From NCBI RefSeq assembly GCF_005239225.2, contig NC_133301.1:4675157-4739156 (forward strand): a stretch of DNA of 64,000 bases. The letters are read 5' to 3'. The position numbers and the translations under genes were made by a program. Below are positions 1 to 12,929 of the stretch, piece after piece (position 1 is the first letter of the stretch; the number at the start of each line of letters is the position of its first letter). The notes under the pieces are model-generated. The model ran no database searches, was not told the DNA's origin, and saw nothing but the letters and a program-made list of their open reading frames with translations. Source of the stretch: Populus alba. Lineage: Eukaryota > Streptophyta > Magnoliopsida > Malpighiales > Salicaceae.

Positions 1-780
1 ATAATCTTTTCAATTTTGTTTGAATATTCAGTTTATAGAAAAAATAATTATTTTTTTTATTTTTAGAGAATCATCAATTATAAATATCATTGAAGTTGTG
101 AGAAATTAAAAATTTTATTTAAAGTAGTCTCATTGTAATAAGTAATATGTAATCTATTAGATTTCTTGAAAAACATTTTATTGTAATAGGTGACCTCATT
201 GGTTGTAAGAAATTTAAAGATTTCTTGAAAATGATCTTATTGTAATGAATGATCTTCTAGTGGTGAGAAATTTAAAGATTTCTAAAAAGTGATTTTATTG
301 CAATGAGTAACCTACTTGATAATGAGAAATTTAGAGATTTTTTTAAAAATAGTCTTGTTGTAATAAATGATCTACTCCGAAAGTGAGAAAGTAAGAAATT
401 TCTCGAAAATGCTTTCATTATAATAGATGACCTACTCGATGATGAGAAAGTTAGATATTTCTTGAAAATGATCTTATTGTAATTGATAACCTACCTAATG
501 AGAAAAAAGACATAAATTTCTAAAAAAATAACTTTAATGTAATGGATGACTTACCTGGCGGTGAAAAGCAATGGATGACCTACCTAGTTGTGAGAAATTC
601 AGAAATTTCTTGAAAATAGTCTTATTGTAATGGGTGAGAAACCTAGTTGTGAGAAATTCAGAGATTTCTTAAAAATTATCTCATCGTAATAGATAACCTA
701 CTCAATGGTGAGAAATTTAGAGATTTCTTGAAAATAATTTTTCAAAAGTGTTTTGAAATATAGTTATTCAAAAATAAAGT
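1..780. repeat. Degenerate 59-60-bp satellite array
   Basis: About ten to eleven diverged tandem copies. Each copy contains a block like GAGAAATTTAGAGATTTCTTG, then an ATTGTAAT block, then a TGACCTACC-like block. The ATTGTAAT block recurs near 133, 181, 240, 298, 357, 419, 478, 538, 626 and 687, giving a period of about 58-62 bp with one or two irregular copies. The array probably continues left of the window. No gene is seen in it. A related array lies at the other end of the window (63250-63740). Confidence 0.8.
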
Positions 781-3749
781 GTCTTATCTTCTAGGCTAAA
801 AAGGATTAACTATTGATCACAGGTTACCCATACCTTTGAAGTTGGACTTTTGGATATCACACCAAATGAGCAGTATCCTTGCCAAATCTTTGACAACTTA
901 AAATTTGTTAGAGCTTTTTTGGATTTCATTGAGGATTTTTTTTTCCCTTCGCAATTCCTGTGCAAAACTTTGTATAATGCTTTGAATTTTATGCTTGTAT
1001 CTTTACCTGATTTGAAAAATAAACCCTTCTTTTTTCTTCGCAACCTCACTCTTGTTTTAAGGTTTGTAATTTCTAAGATGAGTTTTATTTGTTGCTTGAC
1101 ACTTCAACCCACTTCTTGCTTGTGTGATTAATGTGTGACTATTTTTTTATTTTTTTTATCATGCAGCCTAAGTTTCTTCCTTCTTGGGTTTGCTACATGA
1201 AGCTTTGCTTGGGTGGTCATTCATTGAGAAGTGACAAATTCTCTTAACCATGATATTACTCCCAAGGCAAATGGTGCCCTTAATTGTGATATTTTTGCAC
1301 CTTTGTCCACTTATTATTTATTTTGATAGAAAAGCAGTATTCCATTACTCTCACTTTCTAAGAAGTTTATTAAATTATCTATTGTCAATGACTGTTTTAA
1401 ATTTCCCTCAATTGATCTCACTATGTGCATCCTTTCAGCATTTAATTAAAATGCTCTCATATGATAACATATTTCTTAGGTACCATTGTCATTTCTCAAA
1501 GGGTAAACCAACACTTAACCATGAAGATACCCTCCATATGTGGCATTAATTTCAATTGCTAATAGTATTCACCATATCATCCACTGTCATAAATTGTTTT
1601 TTAGCAACATTGCCCTCAATTGATCAAGTTGTGCTCATTATTTTGACTATTATTAAGAGGCACTTATCATTGTCAGATATCACTCATGGCTTTGATGAAT
1701 TTTGCTAAACTATCATTTGATTATTGTTATCATAATGGGTTTATCTAAGCTGATTTACCCTCAACTAGCTTAGTTGTGATTGTCTTTCTAAAAACCATGA
1801 GTACATGCATGATCAATTATTTTTTTTTGTGAACTTTAAAAAGTTAGTTAATGAATATTTTTCAAGAAATCATTTTTCATCTTTTAAGACCACTTATAAG
1901 TTTTAATGATTATACATTTGTATGTCCTATGGTTGGCATGAAATCACTAAGATGTAAATTGAAAAGTATCTATTTGGTCGAGACCCCAAGACATGTTTTT
2001 TAACACTAAGATGCAATTTTAAAGATATTTTGATGATGATTGACAAGAAATAGGCTGATAAAAAAGTGTTAGATAAAAATTGAGTTATTTATGGCTCAAA
2101 TGAATTTCTTGTATTTTAAAAATAAAAATTTATCTGATGTAAATATAAAAAATTTTGTTTTGAATTTCTTATAATTCCCCGGGGGTTAATCTTTATATAT
2201 ATAGGAAAATGGTGATTTGCTCTCTTATGCAAGTGATATTAAAATGAATGAAGGTACATGATAATGTGACTTTCTATCTTTTGGGTTTCAATGCAAAAAG
2301 GCTTGAGTGAAAGCTAAGTTTTTGTTTGAGAAAAATTAATTTTATTTTTAGGACTCCTTTTATCAACATAAATAATAATAAGTAACTTGTTCGCGATGTC
2401 ATGATTCTTGTGGAAAAAATTCTTATATTTTGATAACACTATTTATTAGTTTAGGTCACTTATTTGCTTAATTAGAAAAGACTTTTTAAAGGCATAAAAT
2501 GCAGGTTATGACTCTTGGCTATGAAAGAAATGGATTTTTAGGCTCAAAGAGTGTTTCAACGTTCTAAAGACTTATGATCACTACCATTTGCTTGATTCAT
2601 TATGTCTTTCAATCTTATTTTCTTTCATAGTATTACTTTGATTTGTCTTTTTTAATTGCTTTGATGGGCCATCCTTATTTTATTTTGACATTGACTTGGT
2701 CATTTTTGTTTTTTATTTGAGCATGCCCTGTATCATTTGAGTTTTTTTTTTCCTCAACTCTTAAATTTCTATTTGCCTCCAATATGAGATATGATTCTAG
2801 TTAGAATCAACTCTTAATCTTTGTATTTGTTTTTTGCCCCCAAGGTATTTATGAAGAAAAACTTATTTAGGTTTAAAAAGGGATTATAAGGGATATATTT
2901 TAAGAATATAAAATGAATAAAAAGATGGCATTTCATCATTTCAGGCACAAGTAATTAGAACCAATAAATCTTTCCTTGTCCAGTATAATGGTTTAGATTT
3001 ATAAATAACTATGTTTTAGAGTCTATAACTACCAAATCCACTACATACCATTATACATACATGTAAAACATGAATGAAGAGACATTGTGTGAGGGTAATT
3101 ATATATTTTCATTTTATGTCTTTTCATTAAAAATTGTGAGGTCACCTCATAATGAGAATTGCTTTGATGATTCATTTGCCACCCTACAAAAAAGATGTTT
3201 ACACACTGTTTTGAGTAAACATTGAATTATTTCTGAAATCAAAAGGTGAATTTATTTTTTCAAGATTATTTTGGTAAAGGGTTTTTCACAAAACTAGTTT
3301 GGTCATATTGTTTTGAACAAATCCATGAGATCACTTACGAGGTTTAATTTTTTAAGTCTAAAAAAACTTTCCCCTTAGCATCTTGCATGGCGCACCTTGA
3401 TGTTCGACCATTTTTTTCATTATATTTATTCAATTATGGATATATAAAATATCAAGCTATCACTTTCACACAAAAAATATCTTGATTTAAAAACAACAAA
3501 TAGACATAAAAAAGACATATTCCATTAAAAAGATGTGATGCAATCCACAAAACAAAATGTAGAATAACAAAGTTTTATAATAAAAGGATTGAGAAATGAC
3601 AAACTTTTTTTGGGTAAGATTCCCCAGCAACATTTGTATCTTTTTAGTATTCACCAACCATTTTTTACGCTGAAGATGATATGGTGACAATGTAGTAGAT
3701 ACCATTATCATTCATAAATTTGACTTGTTACATTTTACTCTAATTTTAG
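781..3749. other. AT-rich intergenic DNA, no gene seen
   Basis: Only short reading frames (under 100 residues) without recognisable domains occur here. The stretch lies between a satellite and a decayed gypsy gag, so it may be further decayed retroelement sequence, but I see no clear LTR ends, primer site or protein motif. Confidence 0.5.
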
Positions 3750-4760
3750 GCCATTTTCATTTTCATCTTTTTTCGTGACTCTAAAGCTCATGGTTGAACC
3801 TATGATATTTCTTACTTTGATAGTTTGTTCAATATTTTCAGACACAATCACTAGGTCAATAAAGTGTTGGGTTGCACTTAAAGTTGGGTATCTTGAAAGT
3901 GTTGGTAAACGAGCTAACCCTCATTTTCTAATGGTGGAGGATTCACTTGAGCAGCTACTTCATACCACCTCTTAGTGTACTCCCGGATAAATTCCCTAAC
4001 ACCTATCTTCATATCTTGTAGGCTCATTCTACGAGATGCAATACCCAAGTTGAATTTATACTGCTTGACAAAGACATTCACCAGGTTTGTTATCCAACCA
4101 TATATACCACTTAGAGCACCAACACCTCGGCTTTCCTAAAAGAAATGGATCAGAAGCTTCTCGTCATGGACGATTTTTGCCATCTTATTATAGTACACTT
4201 TTAGATGAGTCATTAAGCATTGTGTACAGATGTATTTAGCAAATTCTAGCACTTTTAACTTTTTAGGGACTACTATGTTCAAAACCAAGCATATTTCAAT
4301 GGCTTTTACTAGATCATACAGATTGATTCCTTTAATTGCCCTCAAAATCTCTTCAATAGCAGACAACTTATTAAAATCCTCTTCTTCTATAACCTTTGCC
4401 TTCTTGGTTTCAACAACTAGGTTTATAAATGGTGTTGGTAGAGAAAGTGGAAAAGAAGTGGTGACTTAGGCCTCTAATGTGGTGCTAATGGCCACAAAAC
4501 GCTTGTGGGATGAAGGTGAAAGGAGTTGCTTGCATAGAAGCAGGTTGAGCGGTAATTACAGGCTGAGCTTAAATTCCTTTTCCAGGTCTAGATCTCAAGA
4601 TTTGTTCAAGTAAACTGGTGGGCTTAATAATATCACCTTTCATGGTTTTCATCTGCCTTTGTTAGGCATCCAACTGTGCCTTTTCTTTGTTCTTTATGAG
4701 TTTAAATTCAAGGATGAATTTTGTATAACAAGGGAGTGTTGTAAAAGCAATATTCTTGGC
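3750..4760 (-). pseudogene. Decayed Ty3/gypsy retrotransposon gag
   Basis: Minus-strand translation, read through stops and frame changes, follows plant gypsy (Tat/Ogre-like) gag order. It shows a coiled linker (about 4470-4330: EEDFNKLSAIEEILRAIKG), then ICLVLNIVVPKKLKVLEF (about 4310-4255), then a LLIHFF block (about 4155-4140). Downstream come FVKQYKFNLGIASRRMSLQ, IREYTKRWYEVAAQVNPP and FIDLVIVSENIEQ blocks (about 4080-3800). Stops interrupt the frame at several places, so it is not functional. No pol domain was recognised downstream. Assignment to gypsy gag is by motif recall; the exact lineage is uncertain. Confidence 0.7.
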
Positions 4761-5856
4761 TCATCATACTTAAGCACAAATTTAAGCTCAAACCCAACCT
4801 AAACTAAACTATGTATTTAAAGAGAAGGTTACCAAAAAAATTGCTTTTCCTCTTCACTTTTTTTTTCTCCCTTACCATAAATTTCTCCTAAAATACCAAA
4901 GATTTTAGTTTTAAGCTTAAATTATAGTTCAAGAAGGTTGAAGAAGCAAGTAAGTATCTCTCTCTACTATTATTTTTTATCAAGACATTAATTATGGAAG
5001 GGTTAAAGAATAGTTTAGGGTTTTATTCTGATGTGATGATAGAATAATTTAAGAGTTTCAATTAAAGTTTAGGGTGCTAATTCTGGCTTAAAATGAACTA
5101 ATTAAGGACTATAATTATGAGTTTTTTTAAAAACATATTGATTGTTGGGGAATTAATAATTTTGAAGACTAGTAAATCAAGATTCTAGAAATCTAGATCA
5201 ACTGATTGATCAATTGGTCTGAATCAGACGACCAGTTGGCTTGTGATGGCGTTCGATTGATTAACCCAACAATAAGGGTTAATCGAGCATGTTAGGTTTA
5301 ATCAATTTAGGTTATGTTTAGAATCGATCGGATGAATCAGTTTGGCTTTATAATTATGTTTTTGTCTTTAAGTTTAAAGTTTTAATCTTTTATGTTATTC
5401 TTGCTTTGATTAGTTTTTAAGTGTTTTTCATATCCATTATAGGTTATGCTGAAGTTCCTTATAATGATCTTCAGTAGTCTCCAGTTCTGTATATATTTTT
5501 ATGATATTTTTGTTTTTCAAGTGAGTGAGATAATTTTTAATATGCATGTAATATAAATAAATTATATATGTTGAATATATGATGAGTACAAATGACCTTC
5601 TTGAATATCTATATATGTTGATTTATTTCCAAATACTCATCAATTTCTTGAATATGTATTCGTATTATGCTAAATTAAATGCTATTCGATATGACATTCA
5701 GTTGCTTTGATAATTGTGTGAATACCTGTTATGTCTTGATATTGAACCTGTCAGAAACTCCATACTAACGGAGAGTAATTAGTCTTTGTGCACATCGTAT
5801 TTGTAAACCTAGGGATGAGAGAGGCACCAAGTTGTGGCGACTTATCCTCCCATAAT

Positions 5857-5935
5857 GGTCACCTTTGGGTGTTTTCTGGTCATCTTCGGGTTTTTTCTGG
5901 TCATCTTCGGGTGTTGTCTAGTCAGATTTGAGTGT
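5857..5935. repeat. Short tandem repeat, about 25 bp x 3
   Basis: Three consecutive imperfect copies of TGGTCATCTTCGGGTGTTTTC, followed by a more diverged fourth (TAGTCAGATTTGAGTGTCATT). Confidence 0.75.
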
Positions 5936-6003
5936 CATTTGATCTCTTACATATGAATAACATTATCATATGATATTATGCTTAAAGTGTACACGACGCG
6001 CGC

Positions 6004-6032
6004 CGCACACACACACACACATATATATATAT
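6004..6032. repeat. Compound (CA)n(TA)n microsatellite
   Basis: A run of CA repeats passes directly into TA repeats, just after a GC-rich ACGACGCGCGCC stretch. Confidence 0.9.
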
Positions 6033-6419
6033 AATAGAAGTTAAGAACCTAAAATAATATTAAAATGGAAGGGGTGAGTTCAATCAACTAAGTGAGGGAA
6101 ATAACATTTAATATACTCATCTTTCCATTTGAGTACCTTTTAAGTGAAAAAAAAAAAACGTAAAGGCAATATAGCTAAAACTGCTTAAAGATTACAATGA
6201 ATATTTAGGGCATAGAACACATCATATAAAAGTGGGTTGAGCCCAATGCACATCCTTAAGCAATATGTGTCCAATTGTAAAATCGTAAGGAATTTTTAAA
6301 ATACATTAAAAAAAAATTAATGCTTCAAATAAAAATTCATACATAATTTAAATAACCTTTCATTAGCTAATAATTAACAAACTTAAAACAAATAATCTGT
6401 TGGTGTGTCATGTAAACTA

Positions 6420-7735
6420 AAATCAGCTTCATTACCTTCATCTTCCTCATTATTCCTCAAACATTCATCAATATCATTAGCATCAAGAGAATAGTTTCAC
6501 TACTAGTACCAACACCAATATTATGAGCATTAGTGTTATTACTAGTACCAACACCAATATCATCAATTTGAATCTCCAAAACATCTTCAGTACCATGACT
6601 CTCCATTTCAACATCATTAGGAATTTCTTCTTCATCACTTTCATCTTCATTACCATTTTTTCTTCATATTGCACTGTTAATAGCACCAAGCAAATCAATG
6701 TTTGAATATTCTTCTCCCTCGGTTATCCAATCATCATCAGATGAAAGATCATCTTCTACACCAAAATCATCAGCTTGCTTTTTTACTTGATTATTATTCA
6801 ATTTCAGATTGCATATTACAAATACCAAGTCATTTATTTTTCTCAGGTGCAAATGATTTCTTCGTTTTATATAAACCTAAATAAACAATTCAAATTTATA
6901 AGATTTTTATCAAATATTTCAACATTTAAAAAAAAAAAAAACTCACCATTTTCAAATGCACTCCAGTTACGCTCACATCTAGATGAAGTACAAGTAAGTT
7001 TAGAACTCGAATTGCAAACCTTTGTAATTCTTGACATTCATCCCTATAAGAATCCCTCCATTTAGCTAGAGTTTTTTTTTTTTTATCTCTTTGCTGTCTT
7101 GGCAACCTCAATGCCAAACAACCATTTTGCATCCTTGAATGATTCAAATTGCAAGTCAATTTTGCACCTTTCACTTACATTATACACCATCATTTCTAAG
7201 TATTGATATAATTCAATTTTAATATTGGCATTAACCTTAAAATTGAGATTATAATGATAATAAGGATTTAAAATAATAAGCTGTTGCATGTAAGGTTCTG
7301 TGGAGTTGAAGTTTCCATCTTGCATCAACAATATTCCATATAGGTGTGTGTGTGTGTGTGTGTGTGTAAACAATAAAAATATCATTACACTCTAGGAATA
7401 TCTCAATTGAAAGTATCTCTAAAGACATTCATATTAATAGATGACAACATTTGAAATAAAAATTAGAAAGATATATACATTTTCTTCACAGAACCAAAAT
7501 TCACTTGTATCTTCTCTTTTGCTTCATCCATTGCTTTATATATAAAACTCATAACTGGTTTCTCATCAGAATCAACTAATCGAAGAACTTTAATTAGAGG
7601 ATACATTGCCTTAATACATATAGTAACATCATGCCAAAACCTACTGTCCAAAACACAATTTTGAATTTGTTTCCCTTCTTCTATCCTTGCAAATCTACAT
7701 GAACTCCACTGTTTGGAAGTAAACACAGTCATCAA
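6420..7735 (-). pseudogene. Decayed hAT-family transposase (DUF659/dimerisation region)
   Basis: Minus-strand blocks match the order of plant hAT transposases. The first (7735-7480) contains SRFWHDVTICIKAMYPLIKV and LRLVDSDEKPVMSFIYKAMD, typical of the catalytic region before the insertion domain. The next (7230-7083) has a NVSERCKIDLQFESFKDA..WLFGIEVA block. Then comes QELQRFAIRVLNL (about 7050-7010), the start of the C-terminal dimerisation domain. Finally a KINDLVFVICNLKL block (about 6840-6800) leads into an acidic tail (6780-6480). Frames shift between blocks and stops interrupt them, so this is a relic. No terminal inverted repeats were located for it. Confidence 0.75.
7341..7367. repeat. 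(GT)n microsatellite
   Basis: Uninterrupted GT repeat of about 13 units inside the hAT transposase relic. Confidence 0.9.
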
Positions 7736-7849
7736 CTACATTTTATGATCATTCAAACATCCTAAAGTCAAATATACAGTAGCAAACCGAGTGGCAGCAG
7801 GTGATGTGAGCATACATAAACAATAAAAAAGTCGGTATATGTTTGTACC

Positions 7850-8690
7850 TTATTCAACTAGAGCAATCTTGAGCAAAGTGACCCATGTTTGCACAGTTAT
7901 AGAAGTAGACCTTAGTTATGTTTTTCTTTCCACGCTTGCCTATATGGTGCCTGGTTACTCTTCCAACTCTTGGTGTCAAATTTTGCAACATCACCTTTAA
8001 AGTCCTTTATATTTAGGCCTGAATGTCCTACACTGTCTAGCTTGGGTTGCTAAAACTATATTACAATTCACCTTTTTGTGCTTCGTCCCAAGTTATAGAT
8101 GTTGCCCAATATCATTAACGGTCTAAATACCCTCATTACAACATTAGCACTATCTTCGTTGGGCCTAAAAGGGTTCAAGTAAGGACCTAATAATAGCTTG
8201 AACTTGTTATTCATCAGTGAGATTATTACCAGCTACTTACAACTCTCAGATCATAACAAACATCACCCTAAAGTGTTTCACCATAGAATGCTTTGGGTCC
8301 ATTATTTATTGGTTAAATTAGTGTTAGGGCTCACAACCTGTTGCTGTCATGCCATCAAATTTTACCATAAGTTGGTCCATATTTCTTTAGCATTCTAATT
8401 AATCTCAAACTTTTTAATTATGTCATCCTACATGCATCTCAATATAGAAAAACAAGCAATCCTATTCTTATCCAAATCTCATAGGCTTGCATATCACATC
8501 GATGTTAGGCAGGAGTCCCTTCTTTTCAGTAGGTTCATGTTATTGGTCAAGATCTTAAATACCTCTTTCTCATCTTAATATGCTCTGAATTTTCCTATAA
8601 AAAATGTCATACTTATTTCCATTAAGTTTCTCATCTTAAGTCAATTCAAATACCAAATTCTTGGAGGCTATTTTCTACCTTCATTACACA
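7850..8690 (-). pseudogene. Decayed Ty1/copia gag with zinc knuckle
   Basis: The minus strand shows a UBN2-like gag in broken frames. An LTDE.QVQAIIRSL block lies near 8210-8165, preceded by an interrupted linker region. A CCHC-type zinc knuckle reading YNCANMGHFAQDCS lies at about 7905-7865; its first cysteine pair is altered. Multiple in-frame stops show it is dead. No protease, integrase or reverse transcriptase of this element was recognised nearby. The relic abuts the hAT relic on the left. Confidence 0.6.
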
Positions 8691-9596
8691 ATTTGAATTA
8701 GACAATAAAATTTTTCATACATTTTCAAATTTCACATAGGAAGCTAGTAATCATCTCCTAATATGTAAGTTAGAATATTATATCTAAATTGATCAAGATT
8801 AACATTTTAGGATTACTCTCTTCATCCACAATGTTACATGCATCACGTACATTAATTTTGAGTTTCTTATGGACTCCATTGGCATTTGGCACTCAAATTA
8901 AAAATAAGTCTCATTCTAGAGTGATATAATTTGTGCTAAATTTTATACCGGGTCAAGCAAATAAAATATGAAACATGAATAATAAATATAGCCACTCAAA
9001 TTAAAGAGCATAATTATTTATGAAATTACGATGAGAATTATTAAGGTGTAGCATGTCAGAAATTTCAATTCACACAATTTTTTTTGTTATGTGTTATAAC
9101 TATTGTACGTACCAAAAAAAAAAACTGACTCCCTGTAATTTAAACAGGTGATTATTTATTATATTTATATGCATGGTCACATGCCACCAGTTTTCCAACA
9201 AATTAAAATTGAAGACTAAAAGAATTTATATTTACAAGGAACATTTTGTGAACTAACATTATACAAGGCTTGTCCTCATAATATATTTACTGGTGATGTA
9301 CTAGGACTACAAGGGGACAGAATGTACCAGAGCATTTCTTGAGAAAAAGAAGTGGCAGCTCACATCACAGGACCAGTATTGAAGCCACTCTTTTAGAAAA
9401 TATTTTTAAAAGAGTGTTTTGTCTTGGAATTGGTTTGGATTTTATTTGTGGAACACCTTTCTCTTATCATTTTTTCATCCATGAATGGAAAGGCTACCCA
9501 AAAGCCTGATCAGTGTCCTAATTCCTCCCAACACTCACACTCACTAAGAATAAAATTTAATAAAATTATTGATTTAGTGAAAAATTGGCCATGAAT
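8691..9596. other. AT-rich intergenic DNA, no gene seen
   Basis: No protein motif or repeat structure recognised between the copia relic and the assembly gap. Confidence 0.5.
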
Positions 9597-10096
9597 NNNN
9601 NNNNNNNNNNNNNNNNNNNNNNNNNNNNNNNNNNNNNNNNNNNNNNNNNNNNNNNNNNNNNNNNNNNNNNNNNNNNNNNNNNNNNNNNNNNNNNNNNNNN
9701 NNNNNNNNNNNNNNNNNNNNNNNNNNNNNNNNNNNNNNNNNNNNNNNNNNNNNNNNNNNNNNNNNNNNNNNNNNNNNNNNNNNNNNNNNNNNNNNNNNNN
9801 NNNNNNNNNNNNNNNNNNNNNNNNNNNNNNNNNNNNNNNNNNNNNNNNNNNNNNNNNNNNNNNNNNNNNNNNNNNNNNNNNNNNNNNNNNNNNNNNNNNN
9901 NNNNNNNNNNNNNNNNNNNNNNNNNNNNNNNNNNNNNNNNNNNNNNNNNNNNNNNNNNNNNNNNNNNNNNNNNNNNNNNNNNNNNNNNNNNNNNNNNNNN
10001 NNNNNNNNNNNNNNNNNNNNNNNNNNNNNNNNNNNNNNNNNNNNNNNNNNNNNNNNNNNNNNNNNNNNNNNNNNNNNNNNNNNNNNNNNNNNNNNN
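9597..10096. other. Assembly gap of 500 N
   Basis: Exactly 500 undetermined bases, probably a placeholder length for a gap of unknown size. Reading frames spanning it are meaningless. Confidence 0.99.
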
Positions 10097-10859
10097 CCAA
10101 GCATCAATCATAGGCTTTTATTTAGGATTTTTGAAAACCAGATTCCACAAACACAAAGGCACTTCCATTGCCGATGTTAACGTGCGAGCAACCTTTGTAA
10201 ACCTTGAAATTTCATTTGTTCATATTTGAAATTAATTATTAAAAAACTTATCCATTGTCGTTTATTTTTTTATTGTGCTTGAAAAGAAAACAAACTTACA
10301 TGTTGTGATTCGGCTTCCACTAAGTAATATATTTCCTAGTGTATATATCCTACTCAGAAAAGACACCCTTTTTATGAGTCGCTCTTGCACTCGACAAACT
10401 TGCATCGAGAAAGGGTGCCTGTTTCTGAAGTGCCTAAGTCATGGTCGACACTTAACGGCTCATTGGTCATCGTATTTACTCTTTAATGATCTTCTCTTCA
10501 CCATCTAGACAAATTTGATATTAAAAAAAACTAATAACATTATCACTATATCCTATTTTTTTCAAAAAAAAACAAAAACAAAGAAATGACAACACCTCCT
10601 CTATATGGGAGGACTACTTAAAAATTTATTACTTTGCAAATACGCATCAATAAATAAAGCCACATAAACCAGTTAATTTTATTAATGACTAATATTTAAT
10701 TTATTTATTTTGTGTGATTTTGACATCAATTTGAGAGTGTATTGGCTAAATAAATATCATGCAAGTATGGACTGTTTTACAAAGATGATGACCCTTAAGA
10801 CGTAAGAATAAGAAGAAGTAGAATTTAAGGGTGAGAGGTGAGTTGTTTTAAATTGTATT
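10097..10859. other. Intergenic DNA, no gene seen
   Basis: AT-rich sequence between the gap and a retroelement relic. No supported coding region. Confidence 0.5.
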
Positions 10860-11960
10860 ATTTCAGCACTAATATCAAGGAAAATGTTGAGGAAAGGATG
10901 TGATGCCTACTTGGCTTATGTTATCAACACTGGAAAAAAAAATTATGGAGTTATCGAAAATTCCAATATCTTTTCAAATGAACTACTAAGACTACCTTTG
11001 AAGAGAAAAGTAGAATTTCCTATAGATGTATTGCCAAGGACAATACCCATTTCTTAGACTTCCTATAGAATAGCTCCAATGGATTTGAACGAGTTAAAGA
11101 TTCAATTGCAAGAATTAATTGATAAAAGGTTTATACGGCCTAGTATTTCTCATTGAGGAGCTCTAATCTTATTTTAAAGAAGAAAGATGAGACCTTGCAA
11201 CTTTGGATAGACTATAGATAACTAAATCAAGTGATGGTAAAGAATAGGTATTCTTTTCCATGGATAGATGATGTATTCGATTAGATGAAAAGGGGAAATA
11301 AATATTTTCAAATATTTGATTTGAGGATGGGATATTATCAATTGAGAATAAAGGATGATGATGTTTTTAAAGACTACTTTATAGAACATAATGATGTTTA
11401 TGGATTTTAATGAATTGAGTTTTTTCAACCATACGTGAAGCAAAGTTTGTGGTGGTCTTTATCAATACTTCGAGTTTTTAGTAATGTTTTTTTGGTTCTA
11501 AACTAATGGCCCAATGATGTTTATGGATTTAATGAATTGAGTTTTTCAACCATACGTGAACAAAGTTTGTGGTGGTCTTTATCAATGACATCTTAGTATA
11601 TTCTAGAGATCAAAAAGAGTATGAGCAACACCTCATGATACTAAGGAATTTTTGATTAGTTGTATGCAAAATTGAGGTAAATGTGAATTTTGGTTGGATA
11701 AAAATAATATTTTTAGGATATTTGATATCCAATAAAGGAACAAGTATGGATTCCTAAAAAAAGAGGAGTTATGTTGAATGGGAACAATCTACCAATATGA
11801 TGGAAATTCATAGTTTTCTTGGGCTAGCTAGATACTATTCAAAATTCATAGGGGGTTTTTATTAATAACTACATTAATGTCCTCATTTGACCTAAAATGA
11901 GTGAAATTTGTATAGGATGAAGAATGTGAAGCAAAAAATATGGATCATAGCAAGAAAACT
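10860..11960 (+). pseudogene. Decayed Ty3/gypsy reverse transcriptase
   Basis: Plus-strand translation through stops gives the gypsy reverse transcriptase order. It starts with a [20 protein letters not shown] block (about 11079-11138), then WIDYR.LNQVMVKNRY (about 11203-11250). A FDLRMGYYQLRIKDDDV block (about 11312-11366) follows, then the catalytic region reading FINDILVYSR (about 11577-11610). Next is EYEQHLMILRNF (about 11620-11655) and a FLGYLISNKGTSMD-like block (about 11710-11750). The usual aspartate pair of the catalytic motif is Asn-Asp here, and stops and frameshifts are frequent, so it is inactive. Confidence 0.8.
11393..11587. repeat. About 70-bp direct duplication inside the gypsy relic
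   Basis: The segment starting ATGTTTATGGATTTTAATG (about 11395-11466) recurs as ATGTTTATGGATTTAATGAA (about 11518-11586), with small indels and about 50 bp between. Both copies cover the region just before the catalytic motif. Confidence 0.85.
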
Positions 11961-12929
11961 CTGTGAAGTAAAAGAGTTCCTCCAGTAAAAATATGTGAAG
12001 AAATTCACAAATAAAAAAAAAGACTAGGGAGAAGGAGTTGGAAATGATGAATAAGCACTAAAGCTTGTTTCAAATGTAGGTATGAAAATAAATTTTAGGG
12101 ATAAAATTTATATAAAGAGGATAGAATGTAAATTATCGGCCAGAAAAATTTCAAACTTTTCATGTTTAAAATATAGAAATATTTTAAATAAAACAATAAT
12201 ATTGCATATAAGAAGGATATAAGATGAATGAAAATAGGCAATTTAAAAAATTTACTCGGCGTGTTCATCTAAACGGATTAATCGAGAGCCTGTATATGAA
12301 AATTAAAAACCATGATTCAAATCTTTGAATTATATAACGGAATTTTTTCTTATACATATAGGTTGGAATAAAGTTACCATTAAATTAAAAAAAAAAAAAA
12401 AAAGGGGGGGATCCATGGAACACATGAATATAAGAATGAGGGTATTTTTGGAAATGGAGCAAAAATCTCTTATTGCTCTCCTTGAAAACAATCGGCCAGC
12501 GTACAGGAAGAAAGAAGGAAGTTTTGAGTTCCATTCTCCTCTTTCTATCTTCCTTTTCATTTGAATGAAGAGCCCAGACAGTCAGCGATTGGGTTTCATT
12601 CCTTGTTTTCTATAAAATCAAGCGTGTGAGATAGCTTTTAGGAGTTGAAAAGTGAAGAAGTAGGTGAGAGAAGTAAGAGAAAGTGAAGGAGGAAAGAGAA
12701 TCGAAAGAGAAACTTGCTAGGAAAGTGCTACTAGTTTTTATGATAAGGAAAGATGAAAGAGATGTGGAGAAGAGAAGAAGGCTCAGGAACCGTCCCTGAG
12801 TTATGGAGCATTTGCCACATATTCAGCAGCCAACAACTCGCTTTTACGACAAACAGCCATGAGAAAGTTGACAAAATGGAAAAAAAAAAAAATTGAAAAA
12901 AAACAATAGTATGGTTTGAAAACATGATT

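Larger units (their letters stand above)
4761..6419. other. Intergenic DNA, no gene seen
   Basis: AT-rich sequence without a supported coding region. It holds a short tandem repeat (5857-5935) and a dinucleotide microsatellite (about 6004-6032), listed separately. The part next to the gag relic may be the leader or LTR of that element; no LTR ends could be recognised. Confidence 0.5.

Noticed and set aside
1..780. CRISPR-like appearance of regularly spaced repeats
   Set aside because: The units are head-to-tail and diverged along their full length with no unique spacers; this is a eukaryotic satellite.
850..1549. Plus-strand open frames of 93 and 99 codons near the left end
   Set aside because: No recognisable domain, biased composition, no splice or start support.
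9510..10229. Several open frames of 177-214 codons on both strands
   Set aside because: They consist almost entirely of the 500-N gap.
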